DNA of 64,000 nucleotides from CAVDRM01 sp963611355 (lineage in GTDB: Bacteria > Bacillota > Clostridia > Christensenellales > Aristaeellaceae), in assembly GCA_963611355.1 (NCBI GenBank), contig CAVDRM010000002.1:1-64000 (forward strand), given 5' to 3'. Position 1 is the first letter of the stretch; each line of letters opens with the position of its first letter. The position numbers and the translations under genes were made by a program. Below are positions 26,049 to 35,024 of the stretch, in pieces. The notes under the pieces were generated by a model. That model did no database searches, was not told where the DNA came from, and saw only the letters and a list, made by a program, of their open reading frames with translations.

Positions 26049-26525
26049 ATGGCGGAGGCCATCGTATGCGTAGGCCGCCTGCGCGAAAAATTTTATCAGG
26101 AGGCGGCGGCAGAATATCAAAAGCGCCTGTCTCGGCTGACCAGGCTGGAGGTCATCGAGCTGCCCGATTTACCGGAGCCGCAGAATGCCTCCCCCGCCCT
26201 GCAAAAGCAGGTGACGGAGCGGGAGGGCGAAATGATTTTGTCCCGCTTAAGGCCCGCCGATTATGTGGCCGCGCTCTGCATTGACGCCGAGCAGATGGAC
26301 AGTCCGTCCTTGGCTGCCTTTATCCGGCGGCAGGAGGGGCTTGGGAAGCGCACGGTCTTTGTCATCGGCGGCTCGCTGGGGCTGTCGGACGCCGTGCAAA
26401 GGCGGGCAGACATCAAAATTTCCATGTCGAAAATGACATTTCCGCATCAGCTTGCGCGGGTGATGCTCCTGGAGCAGCTCTATCGGGCGCACAAAATCAA
26501 CGCGGGCGAAAGGTATCACAAATGA
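26049..26525 (+). CDS. rlmH: 23S rRNA pseudouridine-1915 N3-methyltransferase RlmH
   Basis: SPOUT-class methyltransferase that methylates pseudouridine 1915 of 23S rRNA in the assembled ribosome. At 158 residues it matches the usual length. The SAM-knot motif VFVIGGSLGLSDAVQ and the C-terminal hallmark SKMTFPHQLARVMLLEQLYR followed by GERYHK are complete. The start ATG 26049 is 1 nt after the HAD stop, so it is translationally coupled. Its 3' end overlaps the next gene (ATGA). RlmH genes are often near the replication origin in Bacillota, relevant to the nearby DnaA boxes. Confidence 0.96.
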   Translation: MAEAIVCVGRLREKFYQEAAAEYQKRLSRLTRLEVIELPDLPEPQNASPALQKQVTEREGEMILSRLRPADYVAALCIDAEQMDSPSLAAFIRRQEGLGKRTVFVIGGSLGLSDAVQRRADIKISMSKMTFPHQLARVMLLEQLYRAHKINAGERYHK

Positions 26526-27019
26526 CGGACACAAGGGCGCGTCTGACGGCACTTTTCTCGATGTACCCGCGCATGGAGGCGCAGGATGTCTTCAAATACC
26601 TGCACCAGAGCGTGTTCGGCTGCGGGCATTTCGTGCATGACAGGGCGCTGGGTATCGCGTGGATTGAGGAGGAGATGAAGACCGCCCAACCGGACGGACA
26701 CGGGCTCGTCTTTCTGGACGGCGACTTTGTGCGCGTTCCGGTCGGGTATCACGGGCTCGGCGCGGAAGCCCTGTTTGAGCGTTTTTTTCTGTCCTCCAGC
26801 ATGCCGTGCGGCACGGTCAAGGACCTTGAAGAGCGTCTCTTTGTCCTGCGGACGCTTGCGCAAAGCGGCGAAATCCCGCTTTCATCCGAAATGCTAAACG
26901 AAGCCCTGCAATCATGGAAGGCCGCGGGCTATCCGAGCCTGCATCACTCCGAGACCTACCGCAGGCTCTATCATCCGGCGTACCGCGTCGTGCATGGAAA
27001 TTTCATATCCGATATTTGA
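26522..27019 (+). CDS. Conserved-looking cytosolic protein of unknown function
   Basis: A 165-residue soluble protein without a recognised domain. It has MYPRMEAQDVFKYLHQSVFG, then GCGHFVHDRALGIAWIEEEM; the pattern QDxxKxLxQxxFGxGHxxxD looks like a conserved motif and I have a recollection of similar clostridial proteins, some fused to kinase-like domains, but no function. Its C-terminal ASYPSL-like region ends in HHSETYRRLYHPAYRVVH, rich in His and Tyr. The start overlaps the rlmH stop by 4 nt and uvrB follows after 47 nt. Confidence 0.75.
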   Translation: MTDTRARLTALFSMYPRMEAQDVFKYLHQSVFGCGHFVHDRALGIAWIEEEMKTAQPDGHGLVFLDGDFVRVPVGYHGLGAEALFERFFLSSSMPCGTVKDLEERLFVLRTLAQSGEIPLSSEMLNEALQSWKAAGYPSLHHSETYRRLYHPAYRVVHGNFISDI

Positions 27020-27066
27020 CCCCTCTTGACCGCTCCCTTTTTTCTTTTGTTCAGGCAGGAGATACA

Positions 27067-29067
27067 ATGGACAAGTTCGTTTTGAAAGCCCCTTACAGCG
27101 CAAGCGGCGACCAGCCGCAGGCGATTCGTGCGCTCTCCGAGGGCGTTCTGCGCGGGGACAGCGCGCAGGTGCTGCTGGGCGTGACCGGCTCAGGCAAGAC
27201 CTTTACGATGGCCTCCGTCATTGAAAGGGTGCAGCGCCCGACGCTGGTCATCGCGCACAACAAGACGCTGGCCGCCCAGCTTTGCAGCGAGTTCAAGGCG
27301 TTTTTCCCCGACAGCGCGGTCGAATATTTCGTTTCCTATTATGATTATTACCAGCCGGAAGCCTACATCGCCTCCAGCGATACCTACATCGAAAAGGACG
27401 CCTCCATCAACGACGAGATAGACCGCCTCCGCCACAGCGCGACCGCCGCGCTGAAGGAGCGCAGGGACGTCATCATCGTTGCTTCCGTGAGCTGCATTTA
27501 TTCGATGGGCGACCCCTCCGAATACGAGGGGCAGATGGTATCCCTGCGGCCGGGCATGAAGATGCCCCGTGATGAGCTTTTGCGCCGTCTGGTGGACATT
27601 CAGTACGAGCGCAACGACATCGGCTTCACCCGCGGGGATTTCCGCGTGCGCGGCGATGTGGTGGAAATCATTCCCGCAGGCGAAAAGGAAAACGGCGTGC
27701 GCGTGGAATTTTTCGGCGATGAAATCGACCGTATCAGCGAATTTGCCGTGACCACCGGCCATGTCCTCCACACGGTGCAGCACAAGGCCGTCTTCCCCGC
27801 CACGCACTACGCCACGGGCGTTTTGGGGCGCGAGGAGGCCATCCGGCAAATCGAGCGCGATGTAAGCGAGCGTGTCGCCTATTTTGAGGGCGAGGGACAG
27901 CTTCTGGAGGCGCAGCGCATCGCCCAGCGCACGCATTACGACATTGAAATGCTGCGTGAAATCGGGATGTGCAGCGGCATCGAGAATTACAGCCGCTATT
28001 TTGACGGCCGCAGACCCGGCGATGCCCCCTACACGCTGCTGGACTATTTTCCCAAGGGCTTTCTGGTCATGATTGACGAAAGCCACGTCACCGTGCCGCA
28101 GATACGCGCCATGTACGCGGGCGACCGCGCCCGCAAGGAGGCGCTGGTTCATTACGGCTTCCGCCTGCCCTCCGCCTTTGACAACCGCCCGCTCAAGTTT
28201 GACGAATTCAGCGCCCGCGTTTCTCAGGTCATCTATGTCTCCGCCACGCCCGCGCCGTATGAATGCGGCCTGGCCTCGCAAATCGTGGAGCAGATCATCC
28301 GCCCGACGGGGCTTTTGGACCCCAAGCTCGTCCTGCGCAGGGCGACGGGGCAGGTGGACGACTTGGTGGGCGAAATCAACGAGACGGTCGGACGCGGGTA
28401 TCGGGTGCTTGTCACGACGCTGACGAAAAAGAACGCCGAGAGCCTCACGGATTATCTGCGCGACCTGCACATGCGGGTGCGCTATCTGCACAGCGACATC
28501 CAGACCCTGGAGCGCACCAAGCTCATCCGCGATTTGCGCACGGGCGCGTATGACGTGCTGGTGGGCATCAACCTCCTGCGCGAGGGGCTGGACCTGCCGG
28601 AGGTCGGGCTGGTCGCCATTCTGGATGCGGACAAGGAAGGCTTCCTGCGCTCCGAAACCAGCCTCATCCAGACCATCGGCCGCGCCGCCCGAAACGCGGA
28701 CGGCCGCGTCATCCTCTATGCCGACCGGCTCACGGACAGCCTCATGAACGCCGTCAACGAGACCAACCGCCGCCGCGCCATTCAGGAAGCATACAACAAA
28801 GAGCACGGCATCACGCCCGAAAGCGTCCGCAGCGCCGTCCGCGCCCTCCTGGAAATCACCGACAAGGCGACCGAGGACCTGCCTTACGACCTTTCGCCCG
28901 ATGAAAAGGACGAGCTGATGCACCGTTTGGAGGATCAGATGCTGACCGCTGCCTCCGCGCTGGACTTTGAAAAGGCCGCCAAGCTGCGCGACCAGCTCTT
29001 TGCCGTGCGCGGCGACAAGCCCGCCGACAAGCCGCAGCAAAAGCGCCGCAGAAGGGCGAACCGATGA
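27067..29067 (+). CDS. uvrB: Excinuclease ABC subunit B
   Basis: DNA-damage recognition helicase of nucleotide excision repair; works with UvrA and UvrC. Walker A is GVTGSGKTFTMA near residue 38, the DNA-probing beta-hairpin is in YYDYYQPEAY with EKDASINDEIDRLRHSAT, the DEAD-like box is MIDESHVT, and the helicase motif VI is LIQTIGRAARN. The C-terminal UVR motif (EDQMLTAASALDFEKAAKLRD, split here as key residues E, FEKAAKLRD) is intact. 666 residues is standard. The start is ATG 27067 after CAGGAG; uvrA and uvrC are not nearby. The stop overlaps the next gene. Confidence 0.97.
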   Translation: MDKFVLKAPYSASGDQPQAIRALSEGVLRGDSAQVLLGVTGSGKTFTMASVIERVQRPTLVIAHNKTLAAQLCSEFKAFFPDSAVEYFVSYYDYYQPEAYIASSDTYIEKDASINDEIDRLRHSATAALKERRDVIIVASVSCIYSMGDPSEYEGQMVSLRPGMKMPRDELLRRLVDIQYERNDIGFTRGDFRVRGDVVEIIPAGEKENGVRVEFFGDEIDRISEFAVTTGHVLHTVQHKAVFPATHYATGVLGREEAIRQIERDVSERVAYFEGEGQLLEAQRIAQRTHYDIEMLREIGMCSGIENYSRYFDGRRPGDAPYTLLDYFPKGFLVMIDESHVTVPQIRAMYAGDRARKEALVHYGFRLPSAFDNRPLKFDEFSARVSQVIYVSATPAPYECGLASQIVEQIIRPTGLLDPKLVLRRATGQVDDLVGEINETVGRGYRVLVTTLTKKNAESLTDYLRDLHMRVRYLHSDIQTLERTKLIRDLRTGAYDVLVGINLLREGLDLPEVGLVAILDADKEGFLRSETSLIQTIGRAARNADGRVILYADRLTDSLMNAVNETNRRRAIQEAYNKEHGITPESVRSAVRALLEITDKATEDLPYDLSPDEKDELMHRLEDQMLTAASALDFEKAAKLRDQLFAVRGDKPADKPQQKRRRRANR

Positions 29068-30257
29068 TGAAGACAAAACAAGTGCTGATTTTCCTGCTTG
29101 TCCTTTTCTTTGTCCTGCCCGCGCAGGCGGCGACGCAGGAGGAGATGGAGCAGGCCGTTTTGAACGAGCTGAGCTCCCGCCATATCATCGGCGGCGCGGT
29201 GGTCATCTCCGTCAACGGGAACACCTGCATTCAGCTTGGCTACGGCACAACGAACGGCACGACGCCGGTCACGGCCGAGACGCTGTTTCGGGTCGCGTCC
29301 GTCACCAAGCTGGTGAGCGCCGTCGGCCTCATGCGCCTGTATGACGAGGGATATTTTCTCCTGGACGAGGATTTGAACGGCCTTTTGCCCTTTCCCGTCC
29401 GAAACCCGCGCTTCGAGGACGAACAAATCACGCCGCGCCAGATTTTGAGCCACACCTCAGGCCTGGCCTCCAACAGCTATTATGCCATCGACTGGGCGAA
29501 TCTGCCCCGCGGCACGCGCTATTTTTCGTCCGCCGCGCCCGGCAGCCAATACGAGTATTCCAACACGAACGGCGGGCTGTTCGGCTGCCTCATCGAGGCG
29601 CTGACGGGCGAAGGCGTGAACGACTACATGACCCGCACCGTCTTTGACCCGCTGCAAATCACCGCCGCCTACGACCTTCTTTCCCTGCCGGAGGACGCTC
29701 AAATCTCCCCGACCTACGACAAGAACCGCAAGGTGGCGCGGAGCTTAAAGGACTATCGGCGGGACGCAGGGCGGTACACGGCGGGCGCAGACCCCGAAAA
29801 CCATCTGGCGCTCACGGTGGGCAAGCTCTTTATCAGCGCCGAGGGGCTGAACAGGCTGCTTGTCATGCTGCTTCAGGACGGCTATCTGGACGGCGCACGC
29901 ATTTTAAAATCGGAGACGGTGGCGCTCATGGAGGCAAAGCAGCATTTGGCGGAGCATTCGTCCGTCACGGCCGAAAGCCCCTACGGGCTGTCCCTCAAGC
30001 GCAGCGAGGACTTGCCTGGCGGCACCTGGTACGGGCATCAGGGCATGATTTTCGGCTTCTCCGCCAATGCCTTTTATCAGCCGGACACCGGCCTGTGCGT
30101 GACCGTCCTGTTGAACGGCTACGCCGCGGTTCAGGAGGACGGCCTGGTCACGCCCGCCCGCAGCATCATGACCATGGCCTCCGAATGGGTGCTGGACGGC
30201 TCGCTGCACCCCATCTTCGATTCGGCGGATTTCGCGGTGACGGAGGAGGGGCAATGA
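29064..30257 (+). CDS. Secreted serine hydrolase, class C beta-lactamase fold (paralogue 1)
   Basis: Serine hydrolase with a signal peptide (VLIFLLVLFFVLPAQA), so it acts outside the membrane. The three motifs of the penicillin-binding/class C group are present: SxxK in RVASVTKLV near residue 76, YxN in YEYSNTNGG, and HxG in GTWYGHQGMI. Such enzymes include D-Ala-D-Ala carboxypeptidases, D-aminopeptidases and esterases; the substrate cannot be read off. It overlaps the uvrB stop (ATGATGA), and ATG 29067 is an alternative start. A clear paralogue lies at 33148-34308, sharing FR(V/I)ASVTKLV, LPFPV and LSHTSG. Confidence 0.88.
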   Translation: MMKTKQVLIFLLVLFFVLPAQAATQEEMEQAVLNELSSRHIIGGAVVISVNGNTCIQLGYGTTNGTTPVTAETLFRVASVTKLVSAVGLMRLYDEGYFLLDEDLNGLLPFPVRNPRFEDEQITPRQILSHTSGLASNSYYAIDWANLPRGTRYFSSAAPGSQYEYSNTNGGLFGCLIEALTGEGVNDYMTRTVFDPLQITAAYDLLSLPEDAQISPTYDKNRKVARSLKDYRRDAGRYTAGADPENHLALTVGKLFISAEGLNRLLVMLLQDGYLDGARILKSETVALMEAKQHLAEHSSVTAESPYGLSLKRSEDLPGGTWYGHQGMIFGFSANAFYQPDTGLCVTVLLNGYAAVQEDGLVTPARSIMTMASEWVLDGSLHPIFDSADFAVTEEGQ

Positions 30258-30297
30258 GGGCTGTATCGATGAAAGCGAAGAAACAGTCCGTGCAAAG

Positions 30298-30327
30298 TTG
30301 ATTTTTTCCCCGTTTTCGGCGTATAAT
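30298..30327 (+). promoter_or_regulatory. Sigma-A promoter of murC
   Basis: TTGATT (30298-30303) and a perfect TATAAT (30322-30327) are separated by 18 nt, 32 nt before the murC start. Confidence 0.75.
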
Positions 30328-30359
30328 AGGGAACGGAAAACGCTTTAACGAGGTGGCGC

Positions 30360-31751
30360 ATGACAGACATCAGGGATTATTTCGGCAAGCGCGTTCATAT
30401 GCTCGGCATCGGCGGCTCAAGCATGTCGGGGCTGGCGGAGCTGCTCCATCGGGAGGGCTGCATCGTGACCGGCTCGGACAATGCCTGCTCCCATGCGGTG
30501 GAGCGGCTGCGCGCCATGGGCATCAAAATATTGATCGGGCACAAGGCCGAAAACGTGCGCGGCGCGGCGCTCGTCGTCTTTTCCGCCGCCATTCTCCCCG
30601 ACAATCCGGAGCGCGTGGAGGCGGAGCGGCTCGGCATCCCGCAGATGGAGCGCTCGGTGCTGCTGGGGCAGCTCATGCGGGGGCACCGGCACGCCGTCTG
30701 CGTCTGCGGCGCGCACGGCAAAACGACCGTTTCGTCCATGATTGCGGAAATCTGCCTGGACGCCGGGCTTGACCCGACCGTTCACATCGGCGGACGGCTG
30801 GACGCCATCGGCGGCGGCACGCGCATCGGCGGCAAGGATTTGTTTGTCGCAGAGGCGTGCGAATTTCACGGCAGCTTCCTTGAAATGCACCCGACCGTCG
30901 CCGTCGTATTAAACATTGACGCGGACCATTTGGATTATTACAAAGACATTGACGACATCGAGCATGCCTTCGGGCGCTTTCTTGCGCTCCTGCCCGCGGA
31001 CGGCACGGCCATCGGCTGGGGCGAGGACGCCCGCGCCATGCGGCTGCTGGCGCGGTGCGGCCGCCGCGCCGTGACCTTCGGCTGGTCGTACAACAACGAC
31101 TACTACCCTGAAAACCTCTCCTACTCGGACTTTGGCTGCCCGCGCTTCGATGTGATGCACGAAGGGCGGAAGGCAGCGCATATCGAGCTGCGCGTGGCGG
31201 GCACCTTCTCCGTACTGAACGCCTTGGCCGCGTTCGCCGCGTCCGCGGAGGCGGGCGCGTCCCCCGCGGGCATCGCCAAAAGCCTCTCCGATTTCAAGGG
31301 AGCGCATCGGCGCTTTGAATTGACGGGCGTCATTGACGGCGTTCGGATGTATCACGATTACGGGCACAACCCCGCCGAGATGCGCGCCGCGCTCTCCGTG
31401 GCGAAGCTGCAAAAGGCCGGCCGCGTGTTCGCGGTGATGCAGCCGCACACCTATTCCCGCGTCAAGAAGCTCTTTAACGACTATCTGACCTGCACCGAGG
31501 ACGCGGACTTTACCCTTGTCACGGACATTTACGCCGCCCGCGAAAAAGACCCCGGCGACATCCATACGCCCATGCTCATCGAGGGGATGCGCGCCCACGG
31601 CATCCATGCCGTTCACACCCCGACCTTTGACGATACCGAGCGCTATCTCCGCGCCCACTGGCAGCCCGGCGACCTTGTGCTGACCATGGGCTGCGGCAAC
31701 ATCAACCTGCTCAACGAGCAGATGCAGGCGCACGGGGATACGGAAAAATAA
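30360..31751 (+). CDS. murC: UDP-N-acetylmuramate--L-alanine ligase
   Basis: Adds L-alanine to UDP-MurNAc, the first step of the peptidoglycan peptide stem, in the cytoplasm. The N-terminal Rossmann domain has VHMLGIGGSSMSGLAELLHR and VTGSDN as in MurC. The ATP loop is GAHGKTTVSSM near residue 118, followed by the Mur ligase acidic and His motifs (EACEFHGSFL, NIDADHLDYY) and the C-terminal domain with DYGHNPAEMRA. 463 residues is normal. Mpl, which recycles muropeptides, is a close relative but its motif differs. Own promoter upstream; flanked by paralogous secreted serine hydrolases. Confidence 0.92.
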   Translation: MTDIRDYFGKRVHMLGIGGSSMSGLAELLHREGCIVTGSDNACSHAVERLRAMGIKILIGHKAENVRGAALVVFSAAILPDNPERVEAERLGIPQMERSVLLGQLMRGHRHAVCVCGAHGKTTVSSMIAEICLDAGLDPTVHIGGRLDAIGGGTRIGGKDLFVAEACEFHGSFLEMHPTVAVVLNIDADHLDYYKDIDDIEHAFGRFLALLPADGTAIGWGEDARAMRLLARCGRRAVTFGWSYNNDYYPENLSYSDFGCPRFDVMHEGRKAAHIELRVAGTFSVLNALAAFAASAEAGASPAGIAKSLSDFKGAHRRFELTGVIDGVRMYHDYGHNPAEMRAALSVAKLQKAGRVFAVMQPHTYSRVKKLFNDYLTCTEDADFTLVTDIYAAREKDPGDIHTPMLIEGMRAHGIHAVHTPTFDDTERYLRAHWQPGDLVLTMGCGNINLLNEQMQAHGDTEK

Positions 31752-31944
31752 CGGAAAGTGCGTTGCTTTGCGGGAGGCTTTTTCAAAAAGCCCCCGTCCG
31801 AAAAGCCGAGCGCCGTATCCATGCCCGCATCGAAGCCGTTCTTTTTATGCGCGAATTAAAGAAAAACGCCTGTTCGTCCCTCTAATGCTTGACAGAGCGC
31901 CGCGCCGTTTCACCATTCTGCCATCACTCAAACCGGAGGTTTTC

Positions 31945-33072
31945 ATGTCCCAGCCGTTCCGCTTCGAGCTTCTCCACATCTGCGCCCAGTCCGGTGCGCG
32001 TCTCGGCGTTCTGCACACGCCGCACGGCGACATTCCCACGCCCATTTACATGCCCGTCGGCACGCAGGCGACGGTCAAGGCCATGACCCCGCGTGAATTG
32101 GACGAGGTCGGCGCGAAAATCATCCTCTCCAACACCTATCACCTGCACCTGCGTCCCGGCGAAGCCCTGGTCAAAAAGGCCGGCGGCCTGCATGCCTTCA
32201 TGCACTGGGACAAGCCCATTTTGACGGACAGCGGCGGCTTTCAGGTGTTTTCTCTGGCGGGTCTTCGCAAAATCACCGAGGAGGGCGTAGAATTCCGCAG
32301 CCATCTGGACGGCGGCAAACGCTTCATCTCCCCCGAAAAATCCATGGAGATTCAGGAAGCGCTCGGCGCGGACATTGCGATGGCGTTTGACGTCTGCTCC
32401 CCCTACCCCTGCGACCACGCGGCCGCCAAGGTGAACATGGAGCGCACGCACCGCTGGGCGGCGCGGTGCAAAAAATACCACACGCGGGAGGACCAGGCGC
32501 TTTTCGGCATCGTACAGGGCGCGTTCTATGATGACCTGCGCATTGAGTCCGCGAAGGCCTTGGCCGACATGGATTTTATCGGCTACGGCATCGGCGGGCT
32601 CTCCGTCGGCGAGCCGAAGCCGATGATGTATGACCTGATGGACAAATTCATGCCCTATATGCCCGCCGAAAAGCCGCGCTATCTAATGGGCGTGGGCACG
32701 CCGGACTGTCTGTTTGAGGGCGTTCTGCGCGGCGTTGACATGTTCGACTGCGTGCTGGCTACGCGCATTGCCCGCAACGGCACGGTGCTGACCAAGAACG
32801 GCCGTCTGGTCATCCGCAATGCGACCTATGCCGAGGACTTTTCGCCCTTGGAGGATGGCTGCGACTGCTACGCCTGCCGGAATTTCTCCCGCGCCTACAT
32901 CCGCCACCTCTTCAAGGCGGGCGAAATCACCGGCGCGAGGCTTGCGTCCATTCATAATCTGCGCTACCTGCTTCGGCTCATGGAGGACATTCGGGACGCC
33001 ATCGCCCACGACAGCTTCCTTGACCTTCGCCGTGCGTTTTACGAAAAGTACGACATGAGCAGGAACTTCTGA
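31945..33072 (+). CDS. tgt: tRNA-guanine transglycosylase
   Basis: Exchanges guanine-34 for the queuine precursor preQ1 in tRNAs with GUN anticodons. The catalytic-pocket motif TDSGGFQVFSL, the nucleophile region GVDMFDCVLATRIARNG and the zinc site CDCYACRNFSRAYIRHL with its distal His (SIHNL) are present. 375 residues is the usual size. I place the start at ATG 31945 (MSQPFRFELL) with CGGAGG about 6 nt upstream; the frame is open further upstream but that part reads as non-coding. No queA, yajC or queuosine precursor genes are adjacent, unlike the common queA-tgt-yajC order. Confidence 0.96.
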   Translation: MSQPFRFELLHICAQSGARLGVLHTPHGDIPTPIYMPVGTQATVKAMTPRELDEVGAKIILSNTYHLHLRPGEALVKKAGGLHAFMHWDKPILTDSGGFQVFSLAGLRKITEEGVEFRSHLDGGKRFISPEKSMEIQEALGADIAMAFDVCSPYPCDHAAAKVNMERTHRWAARCKKYHTREDQALFGIVQGAFYDDLRIESAKALADMDFIGYGIGGLSVGEPKPMMYDLMDKFMPYMPAEKPRYLMGVGTPDCLFEGVLRGVDMFDCVLATRIARNGTVLTKNGRLVIRNATYAEDFSPLEDGCDCYACRNFSRAYIRHLFKAGEITGARLASIHNLRYLLRLMEDIRDAIAHDSFLDLRRAFYEKYDMSRNF

Positions 33073-33147
33073 GGGGACAGGCATATCGGGCGCAAAACGG
33101 AAACGGGGCATGAGAGCGCGGTATCCGTGCGAAAAAGGAGGCTTTTG

Positions 33148-34308
33148 ATGAAACGCTTGCTTTCTGTTTTTCTGGTGCTGTGTCTTCTTTCGCCGCCGGG
33201 TCTGACCGAGGTCAGCACGGAGGAAATGGACGCCTTTGCCGACCACGCTTTCAAGGCGCGGAAGGTGCGGGGGGGGGTCGTCATCATTTCCGAGGGCGAC
33301 AGGGTGCTGTACTCCTACGTCTGCGGCTATCGGGACGCGAAGAAGACGCAGCCCGTCACCCTGGACACCTGCTTCCGCATTGCGTCCGTAACCAAGCTCG
33401 TCACCGCGATTGGGGTGATGCAGCTGTACGAGCGGGGTCTGTTTTCCCTGGACGCGCCGGTTTCGGACGTCCTGCCCTTTCCCGTTGTCCATCCCCAATT
33501 TCCCGATATTCCCGTCACGGCGCGGCAGGTGCTGAGCCACACATCGGGCTTTCGGTCGGTGCAGACCTATTTCCCGAACTGGGAAAAGCTGGCAAAGTCC
33601 AGAACCAACGCATTTTTTGAGCCGAAGGCAGCGCCGGGCACGCAGTACATCTATTCCAACATGAACGGCGGGCTGCTCGGCGCGATGATAGAAGCCCTGA
33701 GCGGGCAGAGCGTGAACGCCTACATGACGGAACACGTTTTTTCGCCGCTTCACATCAACGCCGCCTATTCCGTCACCCTCCTGAACGACAAAACCGACAT
33801 TGCGGACAGGCTCAAAAAATCCGGCGCGCTGCGCCGCACGGCAGAGAAGGAAGCGGAGGAATATACAGACTATGACGACACCTGCGACCCGCGTGCGCAC
33901 ACGGAGCGCACCGTCGGCGGCCTGTACATCAGCGCAAACGGCCTGGCTGCCCTGGGGCAGGCGCTGGCCTGCGGCGGAACGCTTCATGACGTTTCCCTGT
34001 TAAGCGCCGATACCCTGTCGCTCATGGAGCGGAAGCAGAACACCGAGGGCTCGTCCGTCACCTGCAAAACGCCCTACGGCTTGGGGCTCACGCGCACGGA
34101 GGGCATGACGGGCGGCACATGGTACGGCCATCAGGGGCGTCTGGACGGTCTGTCCTCCAATCTTTATTATCAGAAGGACACGGGGCTGTCCGTGGCCGTC
34201 ATTGCGAACGGCTATAACGCCTTTGCCATTGACGGCGTCGTCTCCATTGCCCGTGTTTTCATGGAAAAAGCACAGGAGCTTCGCACAGCTTCGGAAGGGA
34301 AGGATTGA
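33148..34308 (+). CDS. Secreted serine hydrolase, class C beta-lactamase fold (paralogue 2)
   Basis: Second serine hydrolase of the beta-lactamase/penicillin-binding group, 386 residues with a signal peptide (LLSVFLVLCLLSPPGL). Active-site motifs are SxxK in RIASVTKLV, YxN in YIYSNMNGG and HxG in GTWYGHQGRL. It is clearly paralogous to 29064-30257 along its whole length. The start is ATG 33148, 7 nt after AAGGAG; a GTG at 33127 is less likely. It ends 1 nt before the deacetylase gene, suggesting co-translation and a shared cell-envelope role. Confidence 0.88.
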   Translation: MKRLLSVFLVLCLLSPPGLTEVSTEEMDAFADHAFKARKVRGGVVIISEGDRVLYSYVCGYRDAKKTQPVTLDTCFRIASVTKLVTAIGVMQLYERGLFSLDAPVSDVLPFPVVHPQFPDIPVTARQVLSHTSGFRSVQTYFPNWEKLAKSRTNAFFEPKAAPGTQYIYSNMNGGLLGAMIEALSGQSVNAYMTEHVFSPLHINAAYSVTLLNDKTDIADRLKKSGALRRTAEKEAEEYTDYDDTCDPRAHTERTVGGLYISANGLAALGQALACGGTLHDVSLLSADTLSLMERKQNTEGSSVTCKTPYGLGLTRTEGMTGGTWYGHQGRLDGLSSNLYYQKDTGLSVAVIANGYNAFAIDGVVSIARVFMEKAQELRTASEGKD

Positions 34309-34309
34309 C

Positions 34310-35011
34310 ATGAAACGCTTTTTAAGCCTCCTGCTGGTGCTCATGCTGCTGCTGCCTGCGGCAGCGCAGGCCGAGCGCAAATGGTCGAAGTTTTACAACC
34401 ACGGCAGCCGCGACGAGGCGCGAATCGCTATCACCATCGACGACTGGTGGCATCCCGAAATGCTGCCGGATTTTTTGGATGTGGCGAAGGAATACGGCGT
34501 GCATCTGACGCTCTATCCCTGCGGCTGCAACCTCCATGCCGAGGACAGGGATTTGTGGCAGCGCGCCCTGGACGAGGGGCACGAAATCGGCAGCCACGGC
34601 TTTACGCACACGGACTTTTCCGTGCGCGGCAGCCTCATCATCCAGCATGACTTGGAAAAATACCAGACCGCGATCGACGAAACGCTGGGGTACCATTACG
34701 AGTTCCTGACCGTGCGCGTCCCCTACGGCAAGGGGCGGGCTGGCGCCAACAGAAATGCGCTCAAACGCTCCCTGCATCAGGCCGGCTTTGACCATGTCAT
34801 CTTCTGGGACGTGGACAACACCAAGGACCTGGACAAGGCGCTCAAGAGCATCCAAAACGGCAGCATCGTCCTCATGCACGGCAACAGCAACGACCTGAAA
34901 TTCTTCCGCAGGCTCATGGAGGCGCTCAAGGACAGGAATTATGAATACGTCACCGTCTCCGACCTCCTCGGCATCACGAGCCGCCTCATTCCGCAGGACG
35001 AGGAAACGTAA
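34310..35011 (+). CDS. Secreted polysaccharide deacetylase (NodB/CE4)
   Basis: Carbohydrate esterase 4 enzyme, 233 residues, secreted via MKRFLSLLLVLMLLLPAAAQA. Motif 1 is ITIDDWW with the catalytic/metal Asp pair, motif 2 is HEIGSHGFTHTDF with the two metal histidines, motif 3 is RVPYGKGRAG, and the C-terminal motif is IVLMHGNS. Likely substrates are N-acetyl groups of peptidoglycan or other wall glycans. It follows the serine hydrolase by 1 nt. The two genes, with murC nearby, form a cell-wall neighbourhood. The island at 35.1 kb begins soon after. Confidence 0.9.
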   Translation: MKRFLSLLLVLMLLLPAAAQAERKWSKFYNHGSRDEARIAITIDDWWHPEMLPDFLDVAKEYGVHLTLYPCGCNLHAEDRDLWQRALDEGHEIGSHGFTHTDFSVRGSLIIQHDLEKYQTAIDETLGYHYEFLTVRVPYGKGRAGANRNALKRSLHQAGFDHVIFWDVDNTKDLDKALKSIQNGSIVLMHGNSNDLKFFRRLMEALKDRNYEYVTVSDLLGITSRLIPQDEET

Positions 35012-35024
35012 GGGAACGGAAGAC

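Noticed and set aside
27190..29076. A 628-codon frame antisense to uvrB
   Set aside because: No ribosome site or recognisable motif; it is the shadow of a highly conserved gene. The same applies to frames antisense to dnaX, the nucleoside-type ATPase and the FtsX permease.
31775..31805. Inverted repeat after murC as a terminator
   Set aside because: The GGCTTTTT/AAAAAGCC stem is present but no T tract follows the closing arm, so I do not list it as a terminator.
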